A stretch of 64,000 nucleotides of DNA. It comes from Ruminococcus sp. Lineage in GTDB: Bacteria; Bacillota; Clostridia; Oscillospirales; Ruminococcaceae. The translations under genes and the position numbers were made by a program. Below the pieces are notes generated by a model, which was not told the origin of the DNA, did no database searches, and saw nothing but the letters and a program-made list of their open reading frames with translations. The stretch is from contig SVNT01000002.1 of the NCBI GenBank assembly GCA_015066785.1, positions 186,001 through 250,000 of the forward strand. Direction: 5' to 3'. Shown in pieces: positions 8,702 to 16,286 of the stretch (within the stretch, counting starts at the first letter, position 1; every line of letters begins with the position of its first letter).

Positions 8702-10078
8702 TTAAAGAGTGATTCTTGCCTCGATGTAAGCACGGACTTCCGAAATCGGAATACGCTCCTGCTGCATTGTGTCACGGTCACGGACTGTAACGCAGTTGTC
8801 GTTTTCGCTTTCGAAGTCGTATGTGATACAGAACGGTGTACCGATTTCGTCTTCACGGCGGTATCTCTTTCCGATAGCGCCTGCGTCATCGTAGTCAACC
8901 ATGAAGTAAGCCGAGAGTTCGTCTGCGAGCTTGCCTGCGGGTTCTGCGAGCTTCTTTGAAAGAGGAAGAACAGCCACCTTGAACGGTGCAAGGAACGGAT
9001 GGAAGTGCATTACATTTCTTGTTGTGCCGTCCTCGAGAGCTTCCTCGTCGTAAGCCTCTGTCACGATTGAGAGGAAAAGACGCTCTACGCCGAGAGAGGG
9101 TTCAACAACATAGGGGATGTACTTCTCGTTTGTTTCGGGGTCGAAATATTCGAGGCTCTTTCCGCTTGTCTTGATGTGCTGTGTGAGGTCGTAGTCTGTT
9201 CTGTCGGCAACGCCCCAGAGTTCTCCCCATCCGAATGGGAAAAGATATTCAAAGTCTGTTGTTGCCTTTGAGTAGAAGCAAAGTTCTTCGGGGTCGTGGT
9301 CACGGAGACGGAGATTTTCTTCCTTGAGGCCGATTGCAAGAAGGAAGTCCTTGCAGTACTGACGCCAGTAAGCAAACCACTCAAGGTCTGTGCCGGGCTT
9401 GCAGAAGAATTCGAGTTCCATCTGCTCAAACTCACGCACACGGAAGATGAAGTTTCCGGGAGTGATTTCGTTACGGAATGACTTTCCTATCTGTGCAACA
9501 CCGAAGGGAACCTTCTTTCTTGTTGTACGCTGGATGTTTGCAAAGTTTACGAAGATACCCTGCGCAGTTTCGGGACGAAGATAAAGCTCCGACTTGGAGT
9601 CTTCTGTTACGCCCTGGAATGTCTTGAACATAAGGTTGAACTGACGGATGTCTGTGAAGTTGTGCTTTCCACAGTTGGGGCAGGGAATGTTCTTTTCGTT
9701 GATGTATGCTGTCATCTGCTCATTCGACCAGCCTGCAGGGTTTGTGCCGTCGAAATCTTCGATGAGGTTGTCTGCACGGTGACGCGTCTTACAGTCCTTA
9801 CAGTCCATAAGAGGGTCGGAGAAACCGCCGATGTGTCCCGACGCTACCCATGTCTGCGGGTTCATGAGGATTGCACTGTCGAGGCCGACATTGTACTTAT
9901 TCTCCTGAACGAACTTCTTGAGCCATGCCTTCTTGATGTTGCTTTTAAGCTCTGCGCCGAGGGGACCGTAGTCCCATGTGTTTGCAAGACCGCCGTAGAT
10001 TTCACTTCCGGGGTAAACAAACCCTCTGCCCTTACAGAGAGCAACGATTTTTTCCATTGTCTTTTCTGTATTCTTCAT
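8702..10078 (-). CDS. glyQS: Glycyl-tRNA synthetase, dimeric class II type
   Basis: Charges tRNA-Gly with glycine. The 458-residue product begins with the family's [31 protein letters not shown] and contains the class II motif 2 region ([25 protein letters not shown]) and motif 3 ([12 protein letters not shown]), plus a C-terminal anticodon-binding domain from about residue 360. The cysteine pairs CKDCKTRH and CPNCGKH are visible in an insertion. The best AAGGAGAGG lies about 40 bases before this ATG with a small hairpin between; a stop codon blocks any longer frame. I looked for a T-box leader and saw none. Confidence 0.95.
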   Translation of the reverse strand: MKNTEKTMEKIVALCKGRGFVYPGSEIYGGLANTWDYGPLGAELKSNIKKAWLKKFVQENKYNVGLDSAILMNPQTWVASGHIGGFSDPLMDCKDCKTRHRADNLIEDFDGTNPAGWSNEQMTAYINEKNIPCPNCGKHNFTDIRQFNLMFKTFQGVTEDSKSELYLRPETAQGIFVNFANIQRTTRKKVPFGVAQIGKSFRNEITPGNFIFRVREFEQMELEFFCKPGTDLEWFAYWRQYCKDFLLAIGLKEENLRLRDHDPEELCFYSKATTDFEYLFPFGWGELWGVADRTDYDLTQHIKTSGKSLEYFDPETNEKYIPYVVEPSLGVERLFLSIVTEAYDEEALEDGTTRNVMHFHPFLAPFKVAVLPLSKKLAEPAGKLADELSAYFMVDYDDAGAIGKRYRREDEIGTPFCITYDFESENDNCVTVRDRDTMQQERIPISEVRAYIEARITL

Positions 10079-10205
10079 AGCAATATACGGATTTACCGCC
10101 GATATAAGCGGAAAAATCCTCTCCTTTTATATTAATATTGTATATCTATACTATTGTATTAAAAAAAACAGGGAATGTCAATCTTTTTGACCGAATTTTC
10201 TTTGC

Positions 10206-10234
10206 TTGAAAAACATACAATATTAAAGTATAAT
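10206..10234 (+). promoter_or_regulatory. Promoter of DUF4830-rsuA operon
   Basis: TTGAAA (10206-10211) and TATAAT (10229-10234) with a 17-base spacer, about 20 bases before the GGGAGGA ribosome site of the next gene. Confidence 0.75.
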
Positions 10235-10254
10235 TATTTTGCGGGAGGATTTCT

Positions 10255-10704
10255 ATGCTGCTTGTGACATTCAACGCATCGAAGATAAAATCCGTGGTGC
10301 TTATTGTACTTATGGGCACCGTTCTGGGAGGGAGCATGCTTGCGTTTTCTCTCCTCGCCGAAAAGGACAGAATATACCTTGAGGATTACGCCGCAAGGGT
10401 GAGCTTCATAGAAAGCTGCGGCTACACAACCGACGGAGAAGAAACGGAAGTTCCCACGATAATCCCGTCGGAGTGGAATGAGCTTTACGAAAGCTACAAC
10501 GGGATACAGAAGTCACAGGGGTTCGACCTCGACGGTCATCGGGGAGAGAGCGTGACAAGATACATATATAATATAACAAATCATCGGCACGGCGAAAACA
10601 TCACGGCAACGCTGATAACAGACAGCGACGGCAGGCTCATCGCCTGCGACATATCCGAAAACATCGTCGGAGGGGAAATCACAGTGCTGATTGACGGGAA
10701 GTGA
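10255..10704 (+). CDS. DUF4830-type membrane-anchored protein
   Basis: 149-residue protein with one N-terminal membrane segment (about residues 10-34) and an extracellular domain. The region SFIESCGYTTDGEETEVPTI, NELYESYNGIQKSQGFDL and VTRYIYNI matches the DUF4830 pattern I know from Clostridia; function is unknown. GGGAGGA lies 7 bases before ATG. The rsuA-family gene starts 4 bases after its stop, so they are cotranscribed, without an obvious functional link. Confidence 0.7.
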   Translation: MLLVTFNASKIKSVVLIVLMGTVLGGSMLAFSLLAEKDRIYLEDYAARVSFIESCGYTTDGEETEVPTIIPSEWNELYESYNGIQKSQGFDLDGHRGESVTRYIYNITNHRHGENITATLITDSDGRLIACDISENIVGGEITVLIDGK

Positions 10705-10708
10705 AACT

Positions 10709-11419
10709 ATGGAAAGACTGGACAAGTTCATATCGGGGCAGAAGGGAATGTCACGGAGTGACGCCAAGCTGTTGATAAAAAAGGGCGTTGTTGCCGTCAA
10801 CGGAAAGACCGCAAAATCGGGCGACGCAAAAATCAATCCCGAAACGGATACGGTAACGATTGACGGGAAAAATACAGTATACCGAAAGCACATATATCTT
10901 ATGCTCAACAAACCGCAGGGCTATGTCTGCGCTACGGAGGACAATGTGTCAAAAACGGTGATGGAGCTTGTGCCCGAAGAATTCAGGCGTGACGGACTTT
11001 TCCCTGCGGGACGGCTCGACAAGGACACCGAAGGCTTTGTGCTCATCACCGATGACGGAGAGTTTGCGCACCGTATACTTTCGCCCAGAAACCACGTGCC
11101 GAAGGTCTATTACTGCGAGCTGGAGCATGACTGCGCCGACGACTATGCGGAAAAGCTCGCAAACGGCGTAGTTCTCGCATCGGGGGAGAAATGTCTGCCC
11201 GCAGAAATAAAAATCAACGAGAAAAAGAATACAGCATATTTAACAATATCCGAGGGAAAATTTCATCAGGTTAAACGAATGTTTGAGGCACTCGGAAACC
11301 GTATAATTTACCTGAAAAGAGTAAAAATAGGAGGGCTTTCCCTCGACGAAAAGCTGGTTTTGGGAGCTTGTAGGGAAATAATGCACAAAGAGATTGCCGA
11401 AATTGAGGGCGTTTTTTAA
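10709..11419 (+). CDS. rsuA: 16S rRNA pseudouridine synthase (RsuA/RluB family)
   Basis: Converts a specific uridine in rRNA to pseudouridine. The 236-residue product has an S4 domain at the N-terminus (MERLDKFISGQKGMSRSDAK, VVAVNGKTAKSGD), then the catalytic domain with the active Asp in PAGRLDKDTEGFVLITDDG and the motif FHQVKRMFEALGN. ATG 10709 is preferred over the in-frame TTG at 10691, since the latter would overlap the upstream gene. The size and S4 domain favour RsuA (U516) but RluB/E-like specificity cannot be excluded. Confidence 0.88.
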   Translation: MERLDKFISGQKGMSRSDAKLLIKKGVVAVNGKTAKSGDAKINPETDTVTIDGKNTVYRKHIYLMLNKPQGYVCATEDNVSKTVMELVPEEFRRDGLFPAGRLDKDTEGFVLITDDGEFAHRILSPRNHVPKVYYCELEHDCADDYAEKLANGVVLASGEKCLPAEIKINEKKNTAYLTISEGKFHQVKRMFEALGNRIIYLKRVKIGGLSLDEKLVLGACREIMHKEIAEIEGVF

Positions 11420-11504
11420 CTTTAGGTACAAAACCCGATTTTTGCCCTGTTTTTTTTCGTCAAAATAAATAAAGGGCGTTTTATAACTTTGGGTATTAAG
11501 TGAC

Positions 11505-11534
11505 TTGAAATTTATGCGATAAATTTGGTATCAT
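11505..11534 (+). promoter_or_regulatory. Promoter of sugar-ABC ATPase gene
   Basis: TTGAAA (11505-11510) and TATCAT (11529-11534), spacer 18. It gives a leader of about 85 bases before the ATPase start. A T-rich stretch at 11450-11460 upstream may end the rsuA transcript but has no clear stem. Confidence 0.55.
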
Positions 11535-11625
11535 ATTATCAAGGCGTAAAAGGGGCGCAGAATATTTGTACAGCGCTCGCATATTAACGCAATTAAAATT
11601 CTAAAATAATTTGGGAGGTTATCAA

Positions 11626-12765
11626 ATGGCAAATCTTTCTCTTCGTTCAATTTACAAAAAGTATCCCGGCGGAGTAGTTGCTGTTTCGGACTTCAACCTT
11701 GAAATCCGTGACAGAGAGTTCATTATCTTCGTTGGTCCTTCAGGATGCGGTAAGTCTACAACTCTTCGTATGATCGCTGGTCTTGAAGAAATCTCAGAAG
11801 GTGAACTCTACATCGGTGACCGTCTTGTAAACGACGTTGCTCCCCGTGACAGAGATATTGCGATGGTTTTCCAGAACTACGCTCTTTATCCTCATATGAC
11901 AGTATTCGAGAACATGGCATTCGGACTTAAGCTCCGTAAGGTTCCCAAGGAAGAAATCAGCCGTAAGGTTGAAGAAGCTGCAAGAATCCTCGACATCTCA
12001 CACCTTCTCGACAGAAAGCCCAAGGCTCTTTCGGGTGGTCAGAGACAGCGTGTTGCTCTCGGTCGTGCTATCGTTCGTGAGCCTCAGGTATTCCTTCTTG
12101 ACGAGCCCCTTTCAAACCTCGACGCTAAGCTCCGTGCTCAGATGAGAACTGAAATTTCAAAGCTCCACAAGAAGCTCGGTACAACATTTATCTACGTAAC
12201 TCATGACCAGACAGAAGCTATGACAATGGGTGACAGAATCGTAGTTATGAAGGACGGTTTCGTACAGCAGGTTGACTCACCTCAGAACCTCTACGAATCA
12301 CCTGTTAACCAGTTCGTTGCTGGATTCATGGGCTCACCTCAGATGAACTTCGTTGACGCTTACCTCAGAAAGATTGACGGCAAGTACAACGTAGAATTCG
12401 GCTGGAACGAAAGAAAGCAGTCAGGCAAGAAGTACTATGTAGAACTTCCTGAATCAAAGGTTGACGAAGCTGTACTTTCAGACTATGTTGACAAGGAAAT
12501 CGTAATGGGTATCCGTCCTGAAAACATCCACGATGAAGAAATGTTCATCTCTGCTGCTAAGACAGGTATCTGCGACGCTGACGTTGAAATCACAGAAATG
12601 ATGGGTGCTGAGACATATCTCTACCTCCTCGTTGAAGGCATTTCACTCACAGCAAGAGTTTCACCTCGCTCAACAGCTCGTCCTCAGGACAACATCAAGA
12701 TTGCTCTCGATCCTAACAAGATTCACATCTTCGATAAGGAAACAGAAAGAACAATCGTTAACTAA
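11626..12765 (+). CDS. ugpC: Sugar ABC transporter ATPase (UgpC/MsmX type)
   Basis: ATP-binding subunit for oligosaccharide ABC importers. The 379-residue product has Walker [11 protein letters not shown]-loop [10 protein letters not shown], signature [14 protein letters not shown], Walker [14 protein letters not shown] and H-loop [11 protein letters not shown], then a C-terminal MOBE/TOBE regulatory domain (from about residue 240). GGGAGGT precedes ATG 11626. No permease or binding protein is adjacent, so it is probably a shared ATPase for several sugar transporters, as MsmX in Bacillus. Strong, uniform codon bias suggests high expression. Confidence 0.93.
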   Translation: MANLSLRSIYKKYPGGVVAVSDFNLEIRDREFIIFVGPSGCGKSTTLRMIAGLEEISEGELYIGDRLVNDVAPRDRDIAMVFQNYALYPHMTVFENMAFGLKLRKVPKEEISRKVEEAARILDISHLLDRKPKALSGGQRQRVALGRAIVREPQVFLLDEPLSNLDAKLRAQMRTEISKLHKKLGTTFIYVTHDQTEAMTMGDRIVVMKDGFVQQVDSPQNLYESPVNQFVAGFMGSPQMNFVDAYLRKIDGKYNVEFGWNERKQSGKKYYVELPESKVDEAVLSDYVDKEIVMGIRPENIHDEEMFISAAKTGICDADVEITEMMGAETYLYLLVEGISLTARVSPRSTARPQDNIKIALDPNKIHIFDKETERTIVN

Positions 12766-12773
12766 TAACATCA

Positions 12774-12810
12774 AAGCCCTGTCGCTTAAAGCGGCAGGGC
12801 TTTTTATTTT
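12774..12810 (+). terminator. Terminator after the sugar-ABC ATPase
   Basis: AGCCCTGTCGC and GCGGCAGGGCT stem with a TTAAA loop and a TTTTTATTTTT tail. Confidence 0.93.
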
Positions 12811-12814
12811 TCCG

Positions 12815-13072
12815 TCACACGAGGAACTTCCCGATTATGAGGAGTATCACCCCCGGAATGCCGAGGATGAGCGCCGCCGCAATGTTGAAGATGTTAAGCG
12901 GCAGGCAGATAGAAAAATACTCCCCCGCAAAGTGAACGACAGCGAGGGCCACCGCCCCCGTGAACATTCCCTTGAGTGCACTCCGTACAGGTGCGTCGGA
13001 TTTTCCGTAGTATATGAGCATTGCCACTCCGCACAGGGCGAGGGCAACCCACAGGATTATTTCTGAAATCAA
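12815..13072 (-). CDS. bofA: BofA family protein
   Basis: 85-residue membrane protein. BofA in Bacillus inhibits the SpoIVFB protease that activates sigma-K. The family's C-terminal pattern is visible: two hydrophobic segments, then ICLPLNIFNIAAALILGIPGVILLIIGK. Its start overlaps the stop of yaaL by 4 bases, the same yaaL-bofA order as Bacillus, which strengthens the call. In this lineage a role in sigma-K control is inferred only. Confidence 0.85.
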   Translation of the reverse strand: MISEIILWVALALCGVAMLIYYGKSDAPVRSALKGMFTGAVALAVVHFAGEYFSICLPLNIFNIAAALILGIPGVILLIIGKFLV

Positions 13073-13260
13073 AGCTGTCTTTTTGCCTCCTTGAGTATCT
13101 GACGGAACCGTGCCTTCAGCGAAAGCTCCTCGTATATCAGTGCGTCGAGGAGGTCTTCGTCTTCCGTCAGGTCGATTTTTCTGTTTACATTTTCAATCTG
13201 CTGTGTTATCTTTGCAAGCTCTTCGGAGAGGGCACGGCGTTTTTTCTTTTCAATCGGCAT
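13069..13260 (-). CDS. yaaL: DUF2508 / YaaL family protein
   Basis: 63-residue, mostly helical protein with charged residues throughout, matching the small YaaL/DUF2508 family (LLDALIYEELSLKARFRQILKEAKR). Function unknown. Its end overlaps the bofA start (ATGA). Three small genes of unknown function lie upstream on the same strand, so the recR normally before yaaL is not here. Confidence 0.75.
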   Translation of the reverse strand: MPIEKKKRRALSEELAKITQQIENVNRKIDLTEDEDLLDALIYEELSLKARFRQILKEAKRQL

Positions 13261-13275
13261 AGCACACCCCCTTCG

Positions 13276-13602
13276 TCACATAAGAAGATAGCCAAGCGCC
13301 AGCAGGAGTTTCATATCCGCACCGTTGCGTGCGAGGATTATCAGCAGGAGAATTATCAGCGTTTTCTCCTCGTCGATTTTCATTTCGGGGAGTATATCCC
13401 CGAGGAACGAGGACGCACTTTTTTCCTGCTTCGGCGGAGGAGGGCTTTCGGGAGGCGGCGGAATGTTATGTATCGGTGGTGGCGGAGGAGGGTCGTTGTT
13501 CTGCTGCTGCACAAAACTGCGGGAGCGTCTTTGCATATCACGGACACGGCGCATAGCGTCCTGCTGCATCTGGTTTATCTGCGCACGGGTGTATTCCGCC
13601 AT
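13276..13602 (-). CDS. Hypothetical proline-rich protein
   Basis: 108 residues, not recognised. The N-terminal third is polar and Gln/Arg-rich (YTRAQINQMQQDAMRRVRDM), the middle is a poly-proline stretch (DPPPPPP, IPPPPESPPPP), and the C-terminus holds a hydrophobic helix (TLIILLLIILARNGADMKLLLALGYLL). It has GGAGGAC upstream and lies in the operon 14214-12815. The arrangement suggests a membrane-tethered or membrane-touching scaffold, an inference. Confidence 0.65.
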   Translation of the reverse strand: MAEYTRAQINQMQQDAMRRVRDMQRRSRSFVQQQNNDPPPPPPIHNIPPPPESPPPPKQEKSASSFLGDILPEMKIDEEKTLIILLLIILARNGADMKLLLALGYLLM

Positions 13603-13611
13603 AATGTCCTC

Positions 13612-13968
13612 CTAAAAAAGTTCGAGTTTGTCCAGCAGTCCGCTACTGCGAACGGCAGTAAAAAGCGTGAACGCCCGCATCAGTTTAAGGCTTTTGTCCA
13701 GCCTGACGCACCTTTCGGGTGACAGATGAGGGCGCAGTGCAAGCAACAGGTCGGAATTCTTATCCGACGCTGACACAGACTGCATAAGGCATTGCAGTTG
13801 AATGAATGTGTCCATGTCAAACGGCATATCCGACGGTGGCGGTGGAGGCTGAGCCTCCGCACCGCCCGACTGACCGTCAAGCCCCAACATTCCTGCAAGC
13901 TGACGTATCTGCTCCATACTCTCCTTGTCGGAAAGTACCTCGTTGATTTTTGCCATCATGTCGTCCAT
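13612..13968 (-). CDS. Hypothetical protein, Oscillospiraceae cluster
   Basis: 118-residue protein, not recognised. It has a helical N-terminus (MDDMMAKINEVLSDKESMEQIRQLAGML), a short Pro-rich linker (PPPPPSD) and a second helical part with LLLALRPHLSPERCVRLDKSLKLMR. It shares the helix-proline-helix layout with its downstream neighbour and is separated from it by only 9 bases, so the products may work together. Confidence 0.65.
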   Translation of the reverse strand: MDDMMAKINEVLSDKESMEQIRQLAGMLGLDGQSGGAEAQPPPPPSDMPFDMDTFIQLQCLMQSVSASDKNSDLLLALRPHLSPERCVRLDKSLKLMRAFTLFTAVRSSGLLDKLELF

Positions 13969-13971
13969 AGG

Positions 13972-14214
13972 TTATTTTTCCCCCGTCAGCTTACGGTAGA
14001 GTGCCTGCGCCTGAGGTGCAGACATCATCTTTTCGATAATCTTCGGATTTGCCAGCGCCTGTTGGAATTTCTGCGAGTCCGACGGCGACATATTCTTTAT
14101 GGCATTGTCGAACTTCCCCTCCTGCAGTTCCTTTTTCAGCGTTTCGGGCGACATTCCGAGTTTCTTTCCCACCGTGGAAAGAAGTGCCTTCATTTCTGGA
14201 CTGTCGTTGTTCAT
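13972..14214 (-). CDS. Hypothetical small helical protein
   Basis: 80-residue soluble protein, first gene of the minus-strand operon that ends in yaaL-bofA. It is rich in Lys, Met and Gln, with NMSPSDSQKFQQALANPKIIEKMM and QAQALYRKLTGEK; the pattern SPSDSQKFQQALANP recalls the STI1/DP-type short helical repeats, but this is a weak impression. GGGAGGT lies just upstream of ATG. The gap to the divergent phosphoesterase gene is 73 bases. Confidence 0.65.
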   Translation of the reverse strand: MNNDSPEMKALLSTVGKKLGMSPETLKKELQEGKFDNAIKNMSPSDSQKFQQALANPKIIEKMMSAPQAQALYRKLTGEK

Positions 14215-14287
14215 AATAACCTCCCGTATTGTTTATTACAGCATTATATGCTATAATAACATAATATAGAAGTCGGAGGATTTTGTG

Positions 14288-14764
14288 ATGAAAATAGTTG
14301 TAATGTCAGACAGCCACGGAAATTACAGCGCTGTCGAAAAGATAATGAAAAAAGCACCCGACGGGGATTTATACATACACCTCGGCGACGGAGAAAGGGA
14401 ATTCAGTCGCCTTGTCGAAAGCTACCCCGACAAGAAATTCCGCTATGTAAGGGGGAACTGCGATTACTCCTACGAGTATGAAAAAACGGCGGTCTTTACG
14501 ATGAACGGGATAAAGACGATTGCAACTCACGGGCACGAGTTTTCCGTCAAGTACAGCTTTGACAGGCTGAGATACCTCGCCCTCGAAAACGATGCGAAGA
14601 TAGTACTTTTCGGGCACACGCACTGTCGTTTTGAGTGCTACGAGGACGGGATATATTTTCTCAACCCGGGAAGCTGTGCTCTCCCCCGTGATATGAAGCC
14701 CGCATCCTTCGGTGTGATTGATATTTCTCCTGCGGGGATTGTGACGAATATTGTTGAGGTATAG
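14288..14764 (+). CDS. YfcE/MJ0936-type metallophosphoesterase
   Basis: 158-residue calcineurin-like phosphodiesterase of the small YfcE family. Metal-site motifs are complete: DSHGN at residues 8-12, GDGE in HLGDGEREF, GNCDY, THGHE and GHTHC, then NPGSCALPR. Substrate in the cell unknown; relatives hydrolyse phosphodiesters or nucleotides in vitro. GGAGGA stands 6 bases before ATG 14288; a GTG one codon earlier is possible. Repeat copy B starts directly after its stop. Confidence 0.88.
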   Translation: MKIVVMSDSHGNYSAVEKIMKKAPDGDLYIHLGDGEREFSRLVESYPDKKFRYVRGNCDYSYEYEKTAVFTMNGIKTIATHGHEFSVKYSFDRLRYLALENDAKIVLFGHTHCRFECYEDGIYFLNPGSCALPRDMKPASFGVIDISPAGIVTNIVEV

Positions 14765-15525
14765 GCAGGCGGCGAGCCGCCCCAGCCAGCAGGGAGCCCC
14801 TGCGGGCAAGCGTGACGCACGGATAAAGCAGATTTACTTTGTCCGCTCGGTAACGGTACGAGTTATAAGCTATAATTAAAAGGGTACTGGAGAAATTTCA
14901 GTACCCTTTTATGTTTGGAATATAGCTCGGCGGCGCCTCGCCGCTTTCGCTCGCGGGACTTCGTCCCTCCCGCGACCTACTTTCCGTGTGTGCGGAAAGT
15001 AGGCAAAGGCACACTCTTGCAGAGGGCTACATTTTCCCCGCCGACGTTGCGGCGGTTGAAAATGTTGTCATTATATCCGTGCGGGATAACAAATGTCCCG
15101 CGCCCTTAGCTAGCCCTGCCAATGCGCCCGCACGAAGTATTTTCAACCCGCACTAATCTATTTTGCCGACTAGCAAGAAAAACCGATGCGACTGATTAAA
15201 TCGCATAAGAGAGATAACTCCCGATAAAATATTTTTTTATTGCCTCTTGCGGAAAAGTATACAACGATTTTTTGTTAAAGTGAGCGTATGCGAACGGTAT
15301 TTCAAAAAATCGTAAGCTCTCCGCAGGAGCGCCCCTTTGCTTTCTTTCCGTGCGCACGGAAAGAAAGTCGTCGGGAGCGGAGGAACTCCGCGCAAGACGA
15401 AATAAATATTAAAGGGTACTGAGATTTTCAGTACCCTTTTAATTTTAATTTATTTCGGCATAACACTTGTAAAGTCACCGAGCGAAAAACTCACTCTACT
15501 TGACTTGTACAATACGCCTGCCGGC
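14765..15525 (+). repeat. Mosaic hairpin repeat, family 1, copy B
   Basis: The most complete copy, between the phosphoesterase and the convergent HEPN gene. Left end: GGCGGCGAGCCGCC palindrome and the GGGCAAGCGTGACGCAC end module; first GGGTACTG hairpin (about 14877-14911); core stems CCTACTTTCCG/CGGAAAGTAGG, ACATTTTC/GAAAATGT enclosing CCGCCG/CGGCGG, GCGGGA/TCCCGC; ACGATTTTTTGT (15257 region) paired with ACAAAAAATCGT; tail palindrome CTTTCTTTCCGTGCGCACGG; second GGGTACTG hairpin (15411-15441). The right end (15456-15525) is the left end module in inverted orientation (CACCGAGCGAAAAACTCAC ... TTGTACAATACGCCTGCC). No credible ORF. Confidence 0.88.
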
Positions 15526-15531
15526 ACTTCA

Positions 15532-15969
15532 TTATTTCTTCCGCTTGTGATAACTGTTGAAATCAAAGCGTATCTGCTCGCAGATAAACTCCAGCATTTC
15601 CTCGGTAGCGCCCATAAGCGCAAGCTCGGTTTCGTCGTCAACCTCCAGCGGAATGTCGGCGGGGTAACGGCTTTCAATGTAGTATCTGTTGAGAGTGGAA
15701 CTTTTTTCGAGCCACTGCTCAAAAGTCCTGTCGGCAAGTATCGCCTGCTTGCAGAGCCATGTCAGGTTGTGCCCGTCGAAAAGTCTGCGGTTCTTGAAAA
15801 GAAGATACCCCTTTAGCGCCTTTTCGATGCACTGCTGACAGTGGAACGCCGTCAGCGAGTTGCAGTATTTGTCCTTGACAATCATCTTCGCTACCATATA
15901 GTCCAGCCTAGCGTGATAAAGCCAGTCGAAGTAGCGCTTGCTGTCGGAGTTGTGATGTCCTCTACCCAT
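15532..15969 (-). CDS. HEPN-domain protein
   Basis: 145-residue HEPN protein (PF05168 type). The core reads YFDWLYHARLDYMVAKMI, then FHCQQCIEKALKGYLL and FDGHNLTWL. An R-x4-H pair (R62, H67) fits the RNase motif of toxic HEPN proteins. I start it at ATG 15969 (GGAG 8 bases upstream); it overlaps the end of the MNT-like gene by 8 bases. HEPN-MNT pairs often act as toxin-antitoxin modules in which the MNT protein modifies or masks the HEPN toxin; that role here is inferred. Confidence 0.8.
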   Translation of the reverse strand: MGRGHHNSDSKRYFDWLYHARLDYMVAKMIVKDKYCNSLTAFHCQQCIEKALKGYLLFKNRRLFDGHNLTWLCKQAILADRTFEQWLEKSSTLNRYYIESRYPADIPLEVDDETELALMGATEEMLEFICEQIRFDFNSYHKRKK

Positions 15970-16267
15970 AGAGCTTATCTCCGCTTTCGTAGACTTTGTG
16001 CGCAAAAGTTCCGTAATCGTCAATAAGGTTTTCCCACACGCTATTGTTGTAGACGATTACATCATACGGAATTTCGCAGTCGACCGACATATATATGTCG
16101 GATTCGATTTTCGTGACATTCTTGACATCGTTCACTACCACGAGGAGCTTGAATGCCGTAAGCTCTCCCCTCGTGTTCTGTTTTCTTGTGGCAAGGTATA
16201 TGCATACAGGCGAACAGCATTTTGTTATCGCCTCTGCAACACCGCATATAATCGGGTTTTCTCTCAT
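15962..16267 (-). CDS. Degenerate MNT-like nucleotidyltransferase
   Basis: 101-residue protein directly upstream of the HEPN gene and overlapping it. The fold pattern of minimal nucleotidyltransferases is visible (SPVCIYLATRKQNTRGELTAFKLLVVVND), but the usual GSxARG is replaced by ATRKQN and the metal-binding DxD before LLVV is replaced by FK. It is thus probably inactive in transfer and may act only by binding. Start ATG 16267 (AAAGGA upstream); a longer frame would run into the GH9 gene. Confidence 0.65.
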   Translation of the reverse strand: MRENPIICGVAEAITKCCSPVCIYLATRKQNTRGELTAFKLLVVVNDVKNVTKIESDIYMSVDCEIPYDVIVYNNSVWENLIDDYGTFAHKVYESGDKLYG

Positions 16268-16286
16268 CGTGGTCAATCCTTTCGGG

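Noticed and set aside
10079-10254. T-box leader for glyQS
   Set aside because: The 5' region is too short and lacks the T-box sequence, specifier loop and terminator/antiterminator pair.
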